Source: Stappia indica (GTDB lineage Bacteria > Pseudomonadota > Alphaproteobacteria > Rhizobiales > Stappiaceae). From it: 64,000 nucleotides of DNA. A program made the translations under genes and the position numbers. The stretch lies in assembly GCF_020177335.1 (NCBI RefSeq), contig NZ_JAIVMG010000004.1, forward strand, positions 62,001-126,000, written 5' to 3'. The notes below the pieces were generated by a model. That model did not search any database, was not told where the DNA came from, and worked only from the letters and a program-made list of their open reading frames with translations. This document shows positions 52,588 to 61,696 of the stretch, piece after piece (within the stretch, counting starts at the first letter, position 1; each line of letters starts with the position of its first letter).

Positions 52588-54981
52588 CTAGAGCTCGTCC
52601 TCGCCCCCCGGCATATCGCCGGGCTTGGCCTTGGGCACCGACGGGCGCTTGCGCGGCTGCGGCGACCTGTCGCCATCGGCGGCCGTGGCGGCAGCGGGTT
52701 CGTTGGCAGGCAGCGCCACGGGCGGGGTTGCCGGGTGGTAGGTGACCTGCGGGAACGGGATTTCGATTCCCTCTTCGTCGAACACCGCCTTGATCTTTTC
52801 ATTGTAGGCGCGCCCGACCGCCCATTGCGAACCGGGCACGGTCTTGATCCGGGCCCGCACGGTGATCGCGCTGTCGCCGAAGGTGGTAATGCCGTGCATC
52901 TCCAGCGGCTCCAGGATCTGCACGCCGATCTCTTCCTTCTTCAGCCGCTCGAACGCGGTTTCCATCGCCCGCTTCACCTGGCCGATGTCGCTGTCATAGG
53001 CCACGCCGATCGCCGCCACGTGATAGGCGTAACCACGCATGAAGTTTGCGATCCGGTCGACGGTGGAGAACGGAATCACATGCGCCGTGCCGTCGATGTC
53101 GCGCAGCCGCACCGAACGGATGGTCAGGTTCTCCACCGTTCCGGTCACCCCGCCGAGCGTCACCACATCCCCCTCGTTCATGGCGTTTTCGAACTGGATG
53201 AAGGCACCGTTGATGATGTCCTGCACCAGCTTCTGCGAGCCGAAGGAAATCGCCAGACCGAAGACACCGGCACCGGCGATCAGCGGGCCGATGTTGACCC
53301 CCAGTTCCGAGAGGGTCAGCAATGCGATCATCACCACCAGGACAATGGAAAACGCATTGCGAAACAGACCGAACAGGGTCTTTTCCCGTGACGTCGGCAG
53401 GCGACCGCGCGGATTGAGCTTCAGGTCCACCCAGGACATCACCGCCAGCCAGATCAGGAAACCGACCAGAAGCACGATGCCGGCCGAGGCAGTCCCGCCC
53501 AGGAAATTGCGCCCGTCATTGCTGCGGAACCAACCTTGCGCGTCGACCGCCCCCCACACATGCAGGATCGAGACGACAACGCCGACAAACACGCCGAGCC
53601 GCAACAGTGAGAGAATGCGCGGGATGAAGGTGTTGAGCCGCCGCTCCAAGAGCGGCAGGGTGGTATGGGCCCCGCCGGGCAGGCGAATGCCGCCGGCAAT
53701 GGCACGGGTCAGCGCCAGCGACACCAGCGTCCCGATCATCACCGACAGCACCGACAGCGCCGTCGCCCGCATCATGAAGGTGGTGGCATCGATGGGCCGC
53801 GACAGCCAGACCGAAAGCAGCAACAGCACATAGAAGATCGCCACCAGATGCCAGGTGCGGGCGGCCACTTCGACCAGACCGGTGGTGAACATGTTGGTCT
53901 GCGCCTCGGCATAGGCGCTGATCCGGCTCCGCGTCGCCAGACGGTTGCGCAGGATCGCGAAAATCGCCATCCCGACGCTCAGCAGCACCAGGATCATGCG
54001 CAAGGAATCGGCGAGGACGAAGGAGATGTAACGGGACACCAGCGGTGTCGCCACCATGGTGCCATAGCCCAGCACGTTGACAATCGCGAACAGCCAGCGA
54101 CGCCAGTACAGCGCCTGGACGTCGTCGAGCGGCACCAGCCGCAAGGCGGAAAACTTCGGGCTGAGCGCGAAGCGGAGGCTCACCTTGGCGATCTGCACGA
54201 AGAAGAAGGCGTTGAGGAACAGGGATTCGACCAGTTCGACCTGCCCGCGCACCTGACCATAGGAAATCGCCACCGCATAGCCCACGCCGAAACACAGACC
54301 GACGATCACCAGCTCCAGCCCCGCCCGCAACAGCAGCAGCATGGCGCGGCGCAGGATCGTGCCGGTCTCCGCCCCCTCCGCCATCCGCGCGAAGAAACGG
54401 TCGGAAAGCCGGCGCAAGATGTAAAGGAGAATGACCGTGGCGGCGACCAGCAGGGCGAGCTGGATCAGGATGCCGTTGACCTGATCCCAGTTCGCGCCGC
54501 TGGCATAGGTCAATGCCCGTGGCAGCGAGGAGAGTGAGCGGGTAATCCGGTCAAGATAAATCCCGGCTTCCTTGACCAGGCCCTGGCTCGCCTGGGCGAT
54601 GCGCACCGCCAGATGGTCCGGCTGCTTCTCGGCGACGGCCTCATCGGCTCCTGCCGCCGCGCCTGTCGGCGTCTCTGCCGTGGCGGCCGCGTCCGGCGCC
54701 TCTGCAGCGGGCGCTGGGGGCGGCGCGTCCACCGGCGCGGCGCGCCCTTCCTTCAGGTACCGGATCATCGCGTCGCGCGCATCCGGATCCTCAAGAATGC
54801 GGATCAGCGCATCGGCACCGGACCGCGCCGCCTCATCCGACACTGCGGCCGCGCCCGGCGCAGCGACCGGGGCAGCAGTTGGGGCAGCTGCTCCCGTCTG
54901 CGCAGTGGCCACCGACCCCACGGGAAATGCCATCAGTGCAACTGCAATGAGAAGGGCAACAAGCCCGGGCCAGCGCATCAT
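52588..54981 (-). CDS. Large MscS-family mechanosensitive channel protein
   Basis: This 797-residue membrane protein has a signal peptide (about 1-28), an Ala/Pro-rich linker (about 29-130) and about ten helices. The conserved MscS pore and beta-domain lie near 570-650 (LSELGVNIGPLIAGAGVFGLAISFGSQKL read in parts, then the DVVTLGGVTGTVENLTIRSVRLRD segment). A soluble C-terminal vestibule and a basic Pro-rich tail follow. It would act as an osmotic release valve. ATG at 54981 has GGAG eight bases upstream. It resembles the long YbdG/MscK-like alphaproteobacterial group and appears monocistronic. Confidence 0.9.
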   Translation of the reverse strand: MMRWPGLVALLIAVALMAFPVGSVATAQTGAAAPTAAPVAAPGAAAVSDEAARSGADALIRILEDPDARDAMIRYLKEGRAAPVDAPPPAPAAEAPDAAATAETPTGAAAGADEAVAEKQPDHLAVRIAQASQGLVKEAGIYLDRITRSLSSLPRALTYASGANWDQVNGILIQLALLVAATVILLYILRRLSDRFFARMAEGAETGTILRRAMLLLLRAGLELVIVGLCFGVGYAVAISYGQVRGQVELVESLFLNAFFFVQIAKVSLRFALSPKFSALRLVPLDDVQALYWRRWLFAIVNVLGYGTMVATPLVSRYISFVLADSLRMILVLLSVGMAIFAILRNRLATRSRISAYAEAQTNMFTTGLVEVAARTWHLVAIFYVLLLLSVWLSRPIDATTFMMRATALSVLSVMIGTLVSLALTRAIAGGIRLPGGAHTTLPLLERRLNTFIPRILSLLRLGVFVGVVVSILHVWGAVDAQGWFRSNDGRNFLGGTASAGIVLLVGFLIWLAVMSWVDLKLNPRGRLPTSREKTLFGLFRNAFSIVLVVMIALLTLSELGVNIGPLIAGAGVFGLAISFGSQKLVQDIINGAFIQFENAMNEGDVVTLGGVTGTVENLTIRSVRLRDIDGTAHVIPFSTVDRIANFMRGYAYHVAAIGVAYDSDIGQVKRAMETAFERLKKEEIGVQILEPLEMHGITTFGDSAITVRARIKTVPGSQWAVGRAYNEKIKAVFDEEGIEIPFPQVTYHPATPPVALPANEPAAATAADGDRSPQPRKRPSVPKAKPGDMPGGEDEL

Positions 54982-55560
54982 CGGTTCGTCTCCAGAAGCT
55001 CTCCAGGGTCTGGACCCTAGTCCAGTGGGCGCACACCCTGCGGGCACGTCGCAAGCGATGCCGCCCCTCCCAAGGAGCGCCGGCCCTTTCTACCTAGCTG
55101 AAAGAGAAACGCCGTCAACCGGCCGCATGGCTTCCACGCTCCCGGCCATGAGAGGGCGAGGTACCAAGGCAGCCGCAAAACTGCTCGGCGCAATCGCGGC
55201 CTGAAACGACACGTACCGAGGCCATTGGCTCCAGAGGGAGCAGCGGGATACGTCCCCCGCGTCGTCCCGCCCGGGCGCCAGCGCCTTGCAGGTAGTACGG
55301 TGCGCCGCAAGAGTTTCCAGGCAGACACCATCCTCTGCCTCGCTGACAGTTGCAGCCTACGCACACTGTGGCAAAGGGTCCACCCCTGCTTGCATCCCGG
55401 AGATGAATCGCGACCGGCGCTATGAGCGCCACGCCAGATCTGCCGCACCTCCCCCAGCGTTACACGCGTATCCCCCGCGAAGTTGCGCAAGAGGCACAAA
55501 AAGCCTCAACAGATTCGTAACGCGCGTCCTATAATTTTAGGTGGAGATGAAAGGTTTGAA
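54982..55560. other. 579-bp stretch with no recognisable gene
   Basis: No frame here shows family features and no tRNA-like fold is seen. A perfect TATAAT lies at 55530-55535, 25 bp before the DUF2336 gene start, but the -35 region is weak, and the gap leaves a very short leader. The rest is unexplained; a small RNA cannot be excluded. Confidence 0.4.
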
Positions 55561-56631
55561 ATGCTCAACGACCTGTTGACGCTTGCACGGAACCCGTCCC
55601 GCGAGGCGCGAGGCCATTTGCTTCAGCGCGTCGCGGACGTGTTCCTGGACGGCGTCGGCAAGCATACAGAGGCCGAGCTGGTCCTGTTTTGCGAGATCAT
55701 CCTCAAATTGCTGGAGGGCAGCAGCCTGGCCCAGCGCGCGCGCCTGTCCCGGCGCATGGCCCCCTGGGGCGAGACCCCGAATCGGGTCGCCTATCGCCTG
55801 GCCAGCGATGAAATCACCGTTGCCGCGCCCATGCTGGAGCAAAGCCCCAGCCTGACGGAAAGCGATCTGCTCAAGCTGACCCGGCGGATGCCCCAGACCC
55901 ATCTGATCGCCATCGCCCACCGGGTGGACATGCCCAGGCGCGTGTCCGACCTCCTGGTGGAAAAGGGAACGATCCGGGTCTGGCGGACCATGGCCGGCAA
56001 CACCCGCAGCAGCATGTCCGACTGGGCCATGCGCACGCTCGCCAAGCGGTCGATTTCCGACACCCAGCTTCGCCGCAACCTGAGTGCCCGGCAGGATCTG
56101 ACACCGCTGATCTGCGACTGGCTGATCCCGCATGTGAACACCCCCACCCGCATCCGTCTGGAAGCCATCCGCTCCGGCTCCAACCCGGGCCAGATGACCA
56201 CCCCGGAGCAGATTCGCAAGGAGTTGCGGTCGCGTTTCGACATCTCGATCGAGACCTGCGACGTGGAACGCCTGTGGCAACTGGTTCGCGACGACGACTT
56301 CAGCCTCGACAAGCTGATGCTCGTCCTGCTCGCCGAACGGCGTCACAATGATGCGCTCGACCTGTTCGCCCGCCGCATGAAACGGGCGCTGCATGCCATG
56401 CAGGGAACGGTGTTCCAGGCCGGGATCGATGAGTTGATCTCCCAGGCCCATGCCGCCCGACTGTCCGATCAGGTCTTCCTCGCGCTGGCGCAACTGCGCT
56501 GCCAGCATCTGCGCATTCCCGAAAGCCAGGCGACCAGATGGCTGGACATGTTCCGCCAGCTCGCCCCTGCGTCCCGGAACAGCGGGCCATCCCCCGCCAA
56601 ATCGTCGCCAACGTCCCGGGCGCCGAACTGA
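55561..56631 (+). CDS. DUF2336-family protein
   Basis: This all-helical cytosolic protein of 356 residues has the DUF2336 pattern in its first 250 residues (LNDLLTLARNPSREARGHLLQRVADVF and repeated short helix pairs such as LTRRMPQTHLIAIAHR). The family is found almost only in alphaproteobacteria and has no firm function. ATG at 55561 has AAAGG seven bases upstream; a longer frame from 55483 lacks support. It stands upstream of pqiA-like and flagellar genes on the other strand. Confidence 0.82.
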   Translation: MLNDLLTLARNPSREARGHLLQRVADVFLDGVGKHTEAELVLFCEIILKLLEGSSLAQRARLSRRMAPWGETPNRVAYRLASDEITVAAPMLEQSPSLTESDLLKLTRRMPQTHLIAIAHRVDMPRRVSDLLVEKGTIRVWRTMAGNTRSSMSDWAMRTLAKRSISDTQLRRNLSARQDLTPLICDWLIPHVNTPTRIRLEAIRSGSNPGQMTTPEQIRKELRSRFDISIETCDVERLWQLVRDDDFSLDKLMLVLLAERRHNDALDLFARRMKRALHAMQGTVFQAGIDELISQAHAARLSDQVFLALAQLRCQHLRIPESQATRWLDMFRQLAPASRNSGPSPAKSSPTSRAPN

Positions 56632-56690
56632 CGGCGGCCCGGCCAGGGGCGTGCGGCCCCGCCGATCAGCTCAGTTCAGGTCAGGCCAGT

Positions 56691-57131
56691 TCACGTCAGG
56701 GGGCGGGCCAGCCAGGCCGCCAGCGCGGTCGAAAGCGCCGCCGTGCCATAGAACCAGAGACCGGGGAGTGCCATGGCGGTCGCCAGTCCGCTGGACTTGG
56801 CGGCGAACACGACCAGCGCCACCAGCATCACATCCATCATCGACCACTTGCCCAGCGCCGCCATCAGCCCGTGCGGCACCGCCGCCCGTCCGGCGACCAC
56901 GCCCACATGCAGCGCCAGGATCTTGAGCGCGGGAAAGCCGATGGAAACCGCCGCCACCAGACCGGCCAGGGCGCGCTCCCCGTCGATCCACAGGCCGGCG
57001 ACAACCTGAATGAGCGTCGGCTGGTCCTGAAAAAAATACAGCCGCTCCATCTGCAGGAGCGGCATGGTCAGGCCAAGAACGAAGCACACCGTGGCGAGGG
57101 GCAAAAGCAGGGATATCAGCAGGCGGCGCAC
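56691..57131 (-). CDS. Paraquat-inducible protein A (PqiA)-like membrane protein
   Basis: This 146-residue protein has four hydrophobic helices. LTMPLLQMERLYFFQDQPTL near the start and KWSMMDVMLVALVVFAAKSS in the second half are the PqiA family hallmarks. It corresponds to a single PqiA unit, shorter than the two-unit E. coli protein. It is expected in the inner membrane with links to lipid transport or stress. It starts with GTG, supported by GGAG eight bases upstream, and follows fliJ on the same strand after 152 bp. Confidence 0.8.
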   Translation of the reverse strand: MRRLLISLLLPLATVCFVLGLTMPLLQMERLYFFQDQPTLIQVVAGLWIDGERALAGLVAAVSIGFPALKILALHVGVVAGRAAVPHGLMAALGKWSMMDVMLVALVVFAAKSSGLATAMALPGLWFYGTAALSTALAAWLARPLT

Positions 57132-57283
57132 AGTCAGCTCCAGGAGAAAGATGGGGGCTAGGGTCTGATCCCTCCCCCCGACAGAACGGCCCGGCCGGCG
57201 AGAGGCACCAGCCCGTGCCCGCGCGCCCTTCGCCCTGCCGCCAACGGGCGGAACGACCGTGCGAAGGGACCCGCGCGGCGGCC

Positions 57284-57700
57284 TCAGCGCACGGTGTGGG
57301 CCCGGCGCCGTCCGGCGATTTCGTCGAGCTCGTCCTGCTCACGGGCCTCGCGCTCGCCGCGCTCCCGGATCTGGTCCCGCTCTTCCAGCAGCTCGAATTT
57401 CTTCAGCTCTTCGAGTGCCTCGCGCAGCTCCTCGCGGGCATTCTCAAGCTGCTCGTTCAATTCCTCGGCGGAATTCAACAGGTTGTCCCGGCGCTGCGCC
57501 GCTGCCTTGGCGAAGGTCGGATAGGCGAAATGGGTCTCGTCGGTGATTCCCACCCGCTTCTGTTCCGACGCGATCTGGTCGTCCAGCTCTCGCGCCATGC
57601 GCTTGAACTCGTCCACCATCGATTCGATCTGGCTCACCTGCCGGCGCCGCTCATCGACCTGAAACTGCTTCAAACGAATTAAACTTTCACGCGACTTCAT
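57284..57700 (-). CDS. fliJ: Flagellar export chaperone FliJ
   Basis: This 138-residue, almost fully coiled-coil, highly charged protein follows fliI after 29 bp. The arrangement RLKQFQVDERRRQVSQIESMVDEF at the N-terminus is typical of FliJ, the central stalk-like partner of the FliI ATPase in flagellar type III export. ATG at 57700 is used; a GTG lies one codon upstream. Low sequence conservation is normal for the family, so the identity rests largely on position and coiled-coil form. Confidence 0.85.
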   Translation of the reverse strand: MKSRESLIRLKQFQVDERRRQVSQIESMVDEFKRMARELDDQIASEQKRVGITDETHFAYPTFAKAAAQRRDNLLNSAEELNEQLENAREELREALEELKKFELLEERDQIRERGEREAREQDELDEIAGRRRAHTVR

Positions 57701-57729
57701 CACTCAGCACTCCCGTCTAAGCCGCAATC

Positions 57730-59055
57730 CTACGCAAGAGTCATTTCCAAAAGGTTGGCGAGACGCTGATAGCCTTCATCAAGCGATGTCGCCTCGCCCT
57801 TGCCCTGGGACAGGAAGGTTTCCAGCCCCTCGTTTCGGCCGATCGCCTCGTCGACCAACGGATCGGAACCCCGGCGGTAGGCGCCGAGCCGGATCAGCTC
57901 CTCCATGTCCGCGTGGGTCGCCATCAGCTGCTTGGCCTTGCGCAGCACCGGCAGGACGTCGTCCGGCACGCAGCGCGGCATGGTGCGCGACACCGATTTC
58001 AGCACATTGATCGCCGGATAGCGACCGCGCTCGGCGATTGCCCGCTCCATGACGATATGGCCATCGAGAATGCCGCGCACCGCATCGGCGACCGGCTCGT
58101 TGTGATTGTCCCCCTCCACCAGCACCGTGAACAGGCCGGTGATGAAGCCGCTGCCGGCCTTGCCCGGCCCCGCCCGCTCCAGCAGTTTCGGCAATTCGGT
58201 AAAGACGGTCGGCGTATACCCCTTGGAGGTCGGCGGCTCGCCGACCGACAGGCCGATCTCCCGCTGCGCCATGGCAAAGCGCGTCACCGAATCCATCATG
58301 CACATGACATTGCGCCCGGCATCGCGAAAGTGCTCGGCGACGGTCATGGTCATGTAGGCGGCCTGGCGCCGCATCAGCACGCTCTCGTCGGAGGTGGCGA
58401 CGACGACCACGCTGCGCGCCAGCCCCTCCGGCCCCAGATCGTCCTCGACGAACTCCTGCACCTCGCGGCCGCGCTCGCCGATCAGGCCGATCACCGCCAC
58501 ATCCGCCGCCATGTTGCGGGCAATCATCGACATCAGCACCGACTTGCCCACGCCCGAGCCGGCGAAGATGCCCATCCGCTGCCCCTGGCAGCAGGTGACG
58601 AAGGTGTTCAGCGCCCGGACACCCAGGTCGAGCGCCGGCCCCACCCGGCCCCGGTCGCTGGCCGGCGGCGGGGTCGAGCGCAGCCGCCGCGGCACGCCGC
58701 CGCTGGGCAGCGGTCCGCGGCCATCGATCGGATCGCCCATGGCATTGACCACCCGGCCGAGCCAGGCGTCGCACGGATAGGTGAGGCTGTCGCGCGCGGT
58801 CAGCACGGCACGGCAGCCCATGCGCACCCCCTCCAGCCCGGCGAAGGGCATGCACAGGGCACGGCCCTCGCGGAACCCGACCACCTCGGCATGAACGGGC
58901 GGCTCGCCCTCGCCGCAATCGACGGCCAACAGCGCGCCCACGCTCATTTCGTGGATCGGCCCGGCCACCTCCAGCAGCAGCCCCTGCACGGACACGACAC
59001 GGCCGAACACCTCGGCGGACATCAGTGATTCTATTTCGGCAAACAGCGGTTCCAT
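57730..59055 (-). CDS. fliI: Flagellum-specific ATP synthase FliI
   Basis: This 441-residue hexameric ATPase powers flagellar protein export. Walker A is [14 protein letters not shown] (about residues 160-173), Walker B lies in [15 protein letters not shown], and the [19 protein letters not shown] segment is the FliI signature. It is full length. It is transcribed with fliJ and divergent from ctrA, an arrangement seen in several alphaproteobacteria, where CtrA often controls early flagellar genes. Confidence 0.96.
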   Translation of the reverse strand: MEPLFAEIESLMSAEVFGRVVSVQGLLLEVAGPIHEMSVGALLAVDCGEGEPPVHAEVVGFREGRALCMPFAGLEGVRMGCRAVLTARDSLTYPCDAWLGRVVNAMGDPIDGRGPLPSGGVPRRLRSTPPPASDRGRVGPALDLGVRALNTFVTCCQGQRMGIFAGSGVGKSVLMSMIARNMAADVAVIGLIGERGREVQEFVEDDLGPEGLARSVVVVATSDESVLMRRQAAYMTMTVAEHFRDAGRNVMCMMDSVTRFAMAQREIGLSVGEPPTSKGYTPTVFTELPKLLERAGPGKAGSGFITGLFTVLVEGDNHNEPVADAVRGILDGHIVMERAIAERGRYPAINVLKSVSRTMPRCVPDDVLPVLRKAKQLMATHADMEELIRLGAYRRGSDPLVDEAIGRNEGLETFLSQGKGEATSLDEGYQRLANLLEMTLA

Positions 59056-59425
59056 TCGCGCACCAGATTGCGAGCTCGGTCGGGCACGGTAACCTATCGT
59101 TTACATGTTTGGTTAATCTTAATCCCGAGGGTTTTGTGGATGATGAGCCGAGCTTGGGCCCATATCCGGCATCGAAGTGAGTCACGTGAGTCGGTTACGC
59201 CGTCTTGTTAATGTGAAATCTGAAGATTCTTCGGGCTTAATTTCCGAAGTTTTTTCAGCTAATTGGGCGGAAATCCCAAACTCGCTTCATCGGTGCTTGC
59301 AGGTGTGAATCAGAATTTGTTAACCATTGTCTCACACAGTGAGTCGGGGTTAACCGCAGTCCTTCGCACCGGGAGCATTTCGGCCGGAGCGGCTTGCCCA
59401 GGATAGGCAGACATAGGGGATTGGC
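59056..59425. promoter_or_regulatory. Divergent fliI/ctrA control region with five GANTC sites
   Basis: The AT-rich gap holds GANTC (CcrM methylation) sites at 59179-59183, 59188-59192, 59225-59229, 59307-59311 and 59341-59345. TTAAC/GTTAA half-sites like those bound by CtrA lie at 59113-59123, 59207-59211, 59320-59324 and 59350-59354, the last two in a GTTAACC context 30 bp apart. No full TTAA-N7-TTAA site was found. Methylation-dependent and autoregulated ctrA transcription is the expected reading. Confidence 0.65.
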
Positions 59426-60115
59426 ATGCGTGTCCTGTTGATCGAGGATGACAGCGCCACGGCGCAGAGCATCGAACTGATGCTCAAGTCCGAAAACTTT
59501 AACGTCTACACGACGGATCTTGGCGAGGAAGGCATCGACCTCGGCAAACTCTATGACTATGACATTATCATGCTGGACCTCAACTTGCCGGACATGTCGG
59601 GCTATGAGGTCCTGCGCACCTTGCGTGTGTCGAAGATCAAGACGCCGATCCTGATCCTCTCCGGTCTTGCCGGTATCGAGGACAAGGTTCGCGGTCTCGG
59701 CTTCGGTGCCGACGACTACATGACCAAGCCGTTCCACAAGGACGAGCTGGTGGCGCGCATCCATGCGATCGTGCGACGCTCGAAGGGTCATGCCCAGTCG
59801 GTCATCACCACCGGCGATCTGGTGGTCAATCTGGACACCAAGACGGTCGAGGTCGCGGGCCAGCGCGTGCATCTCACCGGCAAGGAATACCAGATGCTCG
59901 AGCTGCTTTCGCTGCGCAAGGGCACGACGCTGACCAAGGAGATGTTCCTGAACCATCTCTATGGCGGCATGGACGAGCCGGAGCTGAAGATCATCGACGT
60001 GTTCATCTGCAAGCTGCGCAAGAAGCTCGCGGCGGCAACCGCCGGGCGCAACTACATCGAGACCGTTTGGGGACGCGGCTACGTGCTGCGCGAGCCGGAA
60101 GAAAAAGCGGCCTGA
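59426..60115 (+). CDS. ctrA: Cell-cycle response regulator CtrA
   Basis: This OmpR-type regulator of 229 residues has a receiver domain (1-115) with phospho-acceptor D51 in [10 protein letters not shown], acidic pocket EDD (7-9) and K in [22 protein letters not shown] winged-helix domain follows, with the highly conserved CtrA recognition segments [22 protein letters not shown] and the [10 protein letters not shown] end. Very strong similarity to CtrA orthologues is evident. It controls division, flagellar and chemotaxis genes across alphaproteobacteria. AGGGG precedes the ATG, and a terminator follows. Confidence 0.98.
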   Translation: MRVLLIEDDSATAQSIELMLKSENFNVYTTDLGEEGIDLGKLYDYDIIMLDLNLPDMSGYEVLRTLRVSKIKTPILILSGLAGIEDKVRGLGFGADDYMTKPFHKDELVARIHAIVRRSKGHAQSVITTGDLVVNLDTKTVEVAGQRVHLTGKEYQMLELLSLRKGTTLTKEMFLNHLYGGMDEPELKIIDVFICKLRKKLAAATAGRNYIETVWGRGYVLREPEEKAA

Positions 60116-60150
60116 GCCGCCCACGCAAGGCCAGTTTCCCGACCTCCTTG

Positions 60151-60174
60151 GACCCCGCCCCTGGCGGGGTCTTT
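60151..60174 (+). terminator. Intrinsic terminator after ctrA
   Basis: GACCCCGCC (60151-60159), a three-base loop and GGCGGGGTC (60163-60171) form a perfect 9-bp stem followed by TTT and a mixed T-rich run. Confidence 0.8.
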
Positions 60175-60280
60175 GCGTTTCCGGCCCCTAGGGTCGAGAC
60201 CGACACCACTCCTGATTGACAGCGAAGATGACCTATAGGTATCCCTGGTATATTCGAATATTCGAAATCAGAGGATCCCC

Positions 60281-60736
60281 ATGCAGAAATTCGCGATGTT
60301 CCTGGTTGCCGCGCTGGCGATGGCCGTTGCCGCCCTCCAGCCCGCCACGGCGGAGACCGACAAGACCGCCGGCCTGTTCGTCAATCTGACCACCGATGAC
60401 ACCTGGTCGGCTGCCAAGGCGATCTCCTTCGCCCATCAGCGGGTTCTGAAGGGCGGTCACAAACCGGTGGCGATCTGGCTCAACGTCCGCGCCGTCTATC
60501 TGGCGGACAAGAAGCGCCCCTCCAATGTCCCGGGCCTCTTGCGTTCGGCGGACACCTCCATCCAGGACATGCTGACCGCGTTCATGGCCGACGGTGGCCG
60601 CGTGGTGATGTGCAGCGCCTGCTCCAAGGCCTCCGGACTGACCAAGGCGGACTATATCGACGGCGTGGAGATGGGGACCTGGCCGGTGGTCGAGAGCCTG
60701 CTGTTCGATCCGGCGGTCAAGACGCTGGCCTGGTAA
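60281..60736 (+). CDS. Secreted DsrE-family protein
   Basis: This 151-residue protein has a signal peptide (about 1-24, cut after ATA) and a DsrE-like domain: LFVNLTTDDTWSAAKAISFA at the start and VMCSACSKASGLTKADYIDGVEMG near the end. Two cysteines in CSAC could be redox active or carry sulfur. DsrE proteins are normally cytosolic sulfur carriers, so an exported form probably has another role. AGAGGA precedes the ATG. It converges on the chemotaxis genes, separated by a 12-bp stem-loop. Confidence 0.82.
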   Translation: MQKFAMFLVAALAMAVAALQPATAETDKTAGLFVNLTTDDTWSAAKAISFAHQRVLKGGHKPVAIWLNVRAVYLADKKRPSNVPGLLRSADTSIQDMLTAFMADGGRVVMCSACSKASGLTKADYIDGVEMGTWPVVESLLFDPAVKTLAW

Positions 60737-60780
60737 GCGAAGGCGGCGCCGCGCCGCCCCGCGAAAGCGGCAGACATGAC

Positions 60781-60809
60781 AACGGCCGCCCCGGCAAGGG
60801 GCGGCCGTT
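60781..60809. terminator. Bidirectional hairpin between the DsrE-like and cheR genes
   Basis: AACGGCCGCCCC (60781-60792) and GGGGCGGCCGTT (60798-60809) form a perfect 12-bp stem with a five-base loop between two convergent genes. The T-run is short, so efficiency is uncertain. Confidence 0.7.
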
Positions 60810-60835
60810 TGGGTATTCGGCACTGGCGTCGGCAG

Positions 60836-61696
60836 TTATCCGGCGACCGACAACCGGGGGCGGGGCGTCGCAGCGCTCGGCCCCGCCTGGCCGGTCTGAT
60901 AGAGACCGCGCAGGCCCGGCACCGGACGGAACGCATCGGTGAGCCCGACCACGGTTTCCGCCGCGCCAAGCACCAGATAACCATCCGGGGCGATCCCACG
61001 GGCGATCCGCTGCAACACATCGACCTTGGTCGGCTGGTCGAAATAGATCAGCACATTCCGGCAGAACACGATGTCGAAGGTGCCAAGGCCGGCGAAGCTC
61101 TCCAGCAGGTTGAGCTTGCGCCACTGCACCATCGCCCTGAGGTCCGCATTGATCTGCCACAGATCGCCCTTCTGGGTGAAATACTTCAGCAACATCTGGA
61201 TCGGCAGGCCGCGCTGCACCTCGAACTGGCTGTAAATGCCGTTGCGAGCCTTGTCGAGCACCTCGCTCGACAGGTCGGTGGCGATGATCTCCACCCGCAT
61301 GCCGGCCAGCTTGTGCGCTGCCTCCTTCAGGCAGATCGCCAGCGAATAGGGCTCCTGGCCGGTCGAGGCCGCCGCACACCAGATGCGGATCGTCCGCCGG
61401 TCGGCCCGCGCCTTGATCATGGCGGGCAGCATGGTCTCCCGGAACAGCTGAAACGGCGTGCCGTCCCGGAAGAAGAAGCTCTCGTTGGTGGTCATTGCTT
61501 CCACCACATCGGTTGCGATCTGTGTCGCCCCCGGCTTCTGCATGGCCTGCACCAGCTCGCTCAGGCTCGTCAGCCCGTGTCGCCGGGCCACCGGCAGCAG
61601 CCGGCTTTCGACGAGATATTGTTTTTCGTTAGACAGGACCAGCCCGGACCGGGACTTCAGGAACTGCTGGAGATACTCGAACTGAGACGCAATCAC
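60836..61696 (-). CDS. cheR: Chemotaxis protein methyltransferase CheR
   Basis: This SAM-dependent enzyme of 286 residues methylates glutamates on chemoreceptors. TTNESFFFRD near 68-77, WCAAASTGQEPYSLA (SAM site) and the FCRNVLIYFD motif are the CheR hallmarks. The start is a GTG at 61696 that overlaps the cheB stop (GTGA) and has GGAGG seven bases upstream; a longer frame to 61765 lies inside cheB and is rejected. It is the last gene of this chemotaxis run. Confidence 0.95.
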   Translation of the reverse strand: MIASQFEYLQQFLKSRSGLVLSNEKQYLVESRLLPVARRHGLTSLSELVQAMQKPGATQIATDVVEAMTTNESFFFRDGTPFQLFRETMLPAMIKARADRRTIRIWCAAASTGQEPYSLAICLKEAAHKLAGMRVEIIATDLSSEVLDKARNGIYSQFEVQRGLPIQMLLKYFTQKGDLWQINADLRAMVQWRKLNLLESFAGLGTFDIVFCRNVLIYFDQPTKVDVLQRIARGIAPDGYLVLGAAETVVGLTDAFRPVPGLRGLYQTGQAGPSAATPRPRLSVAG

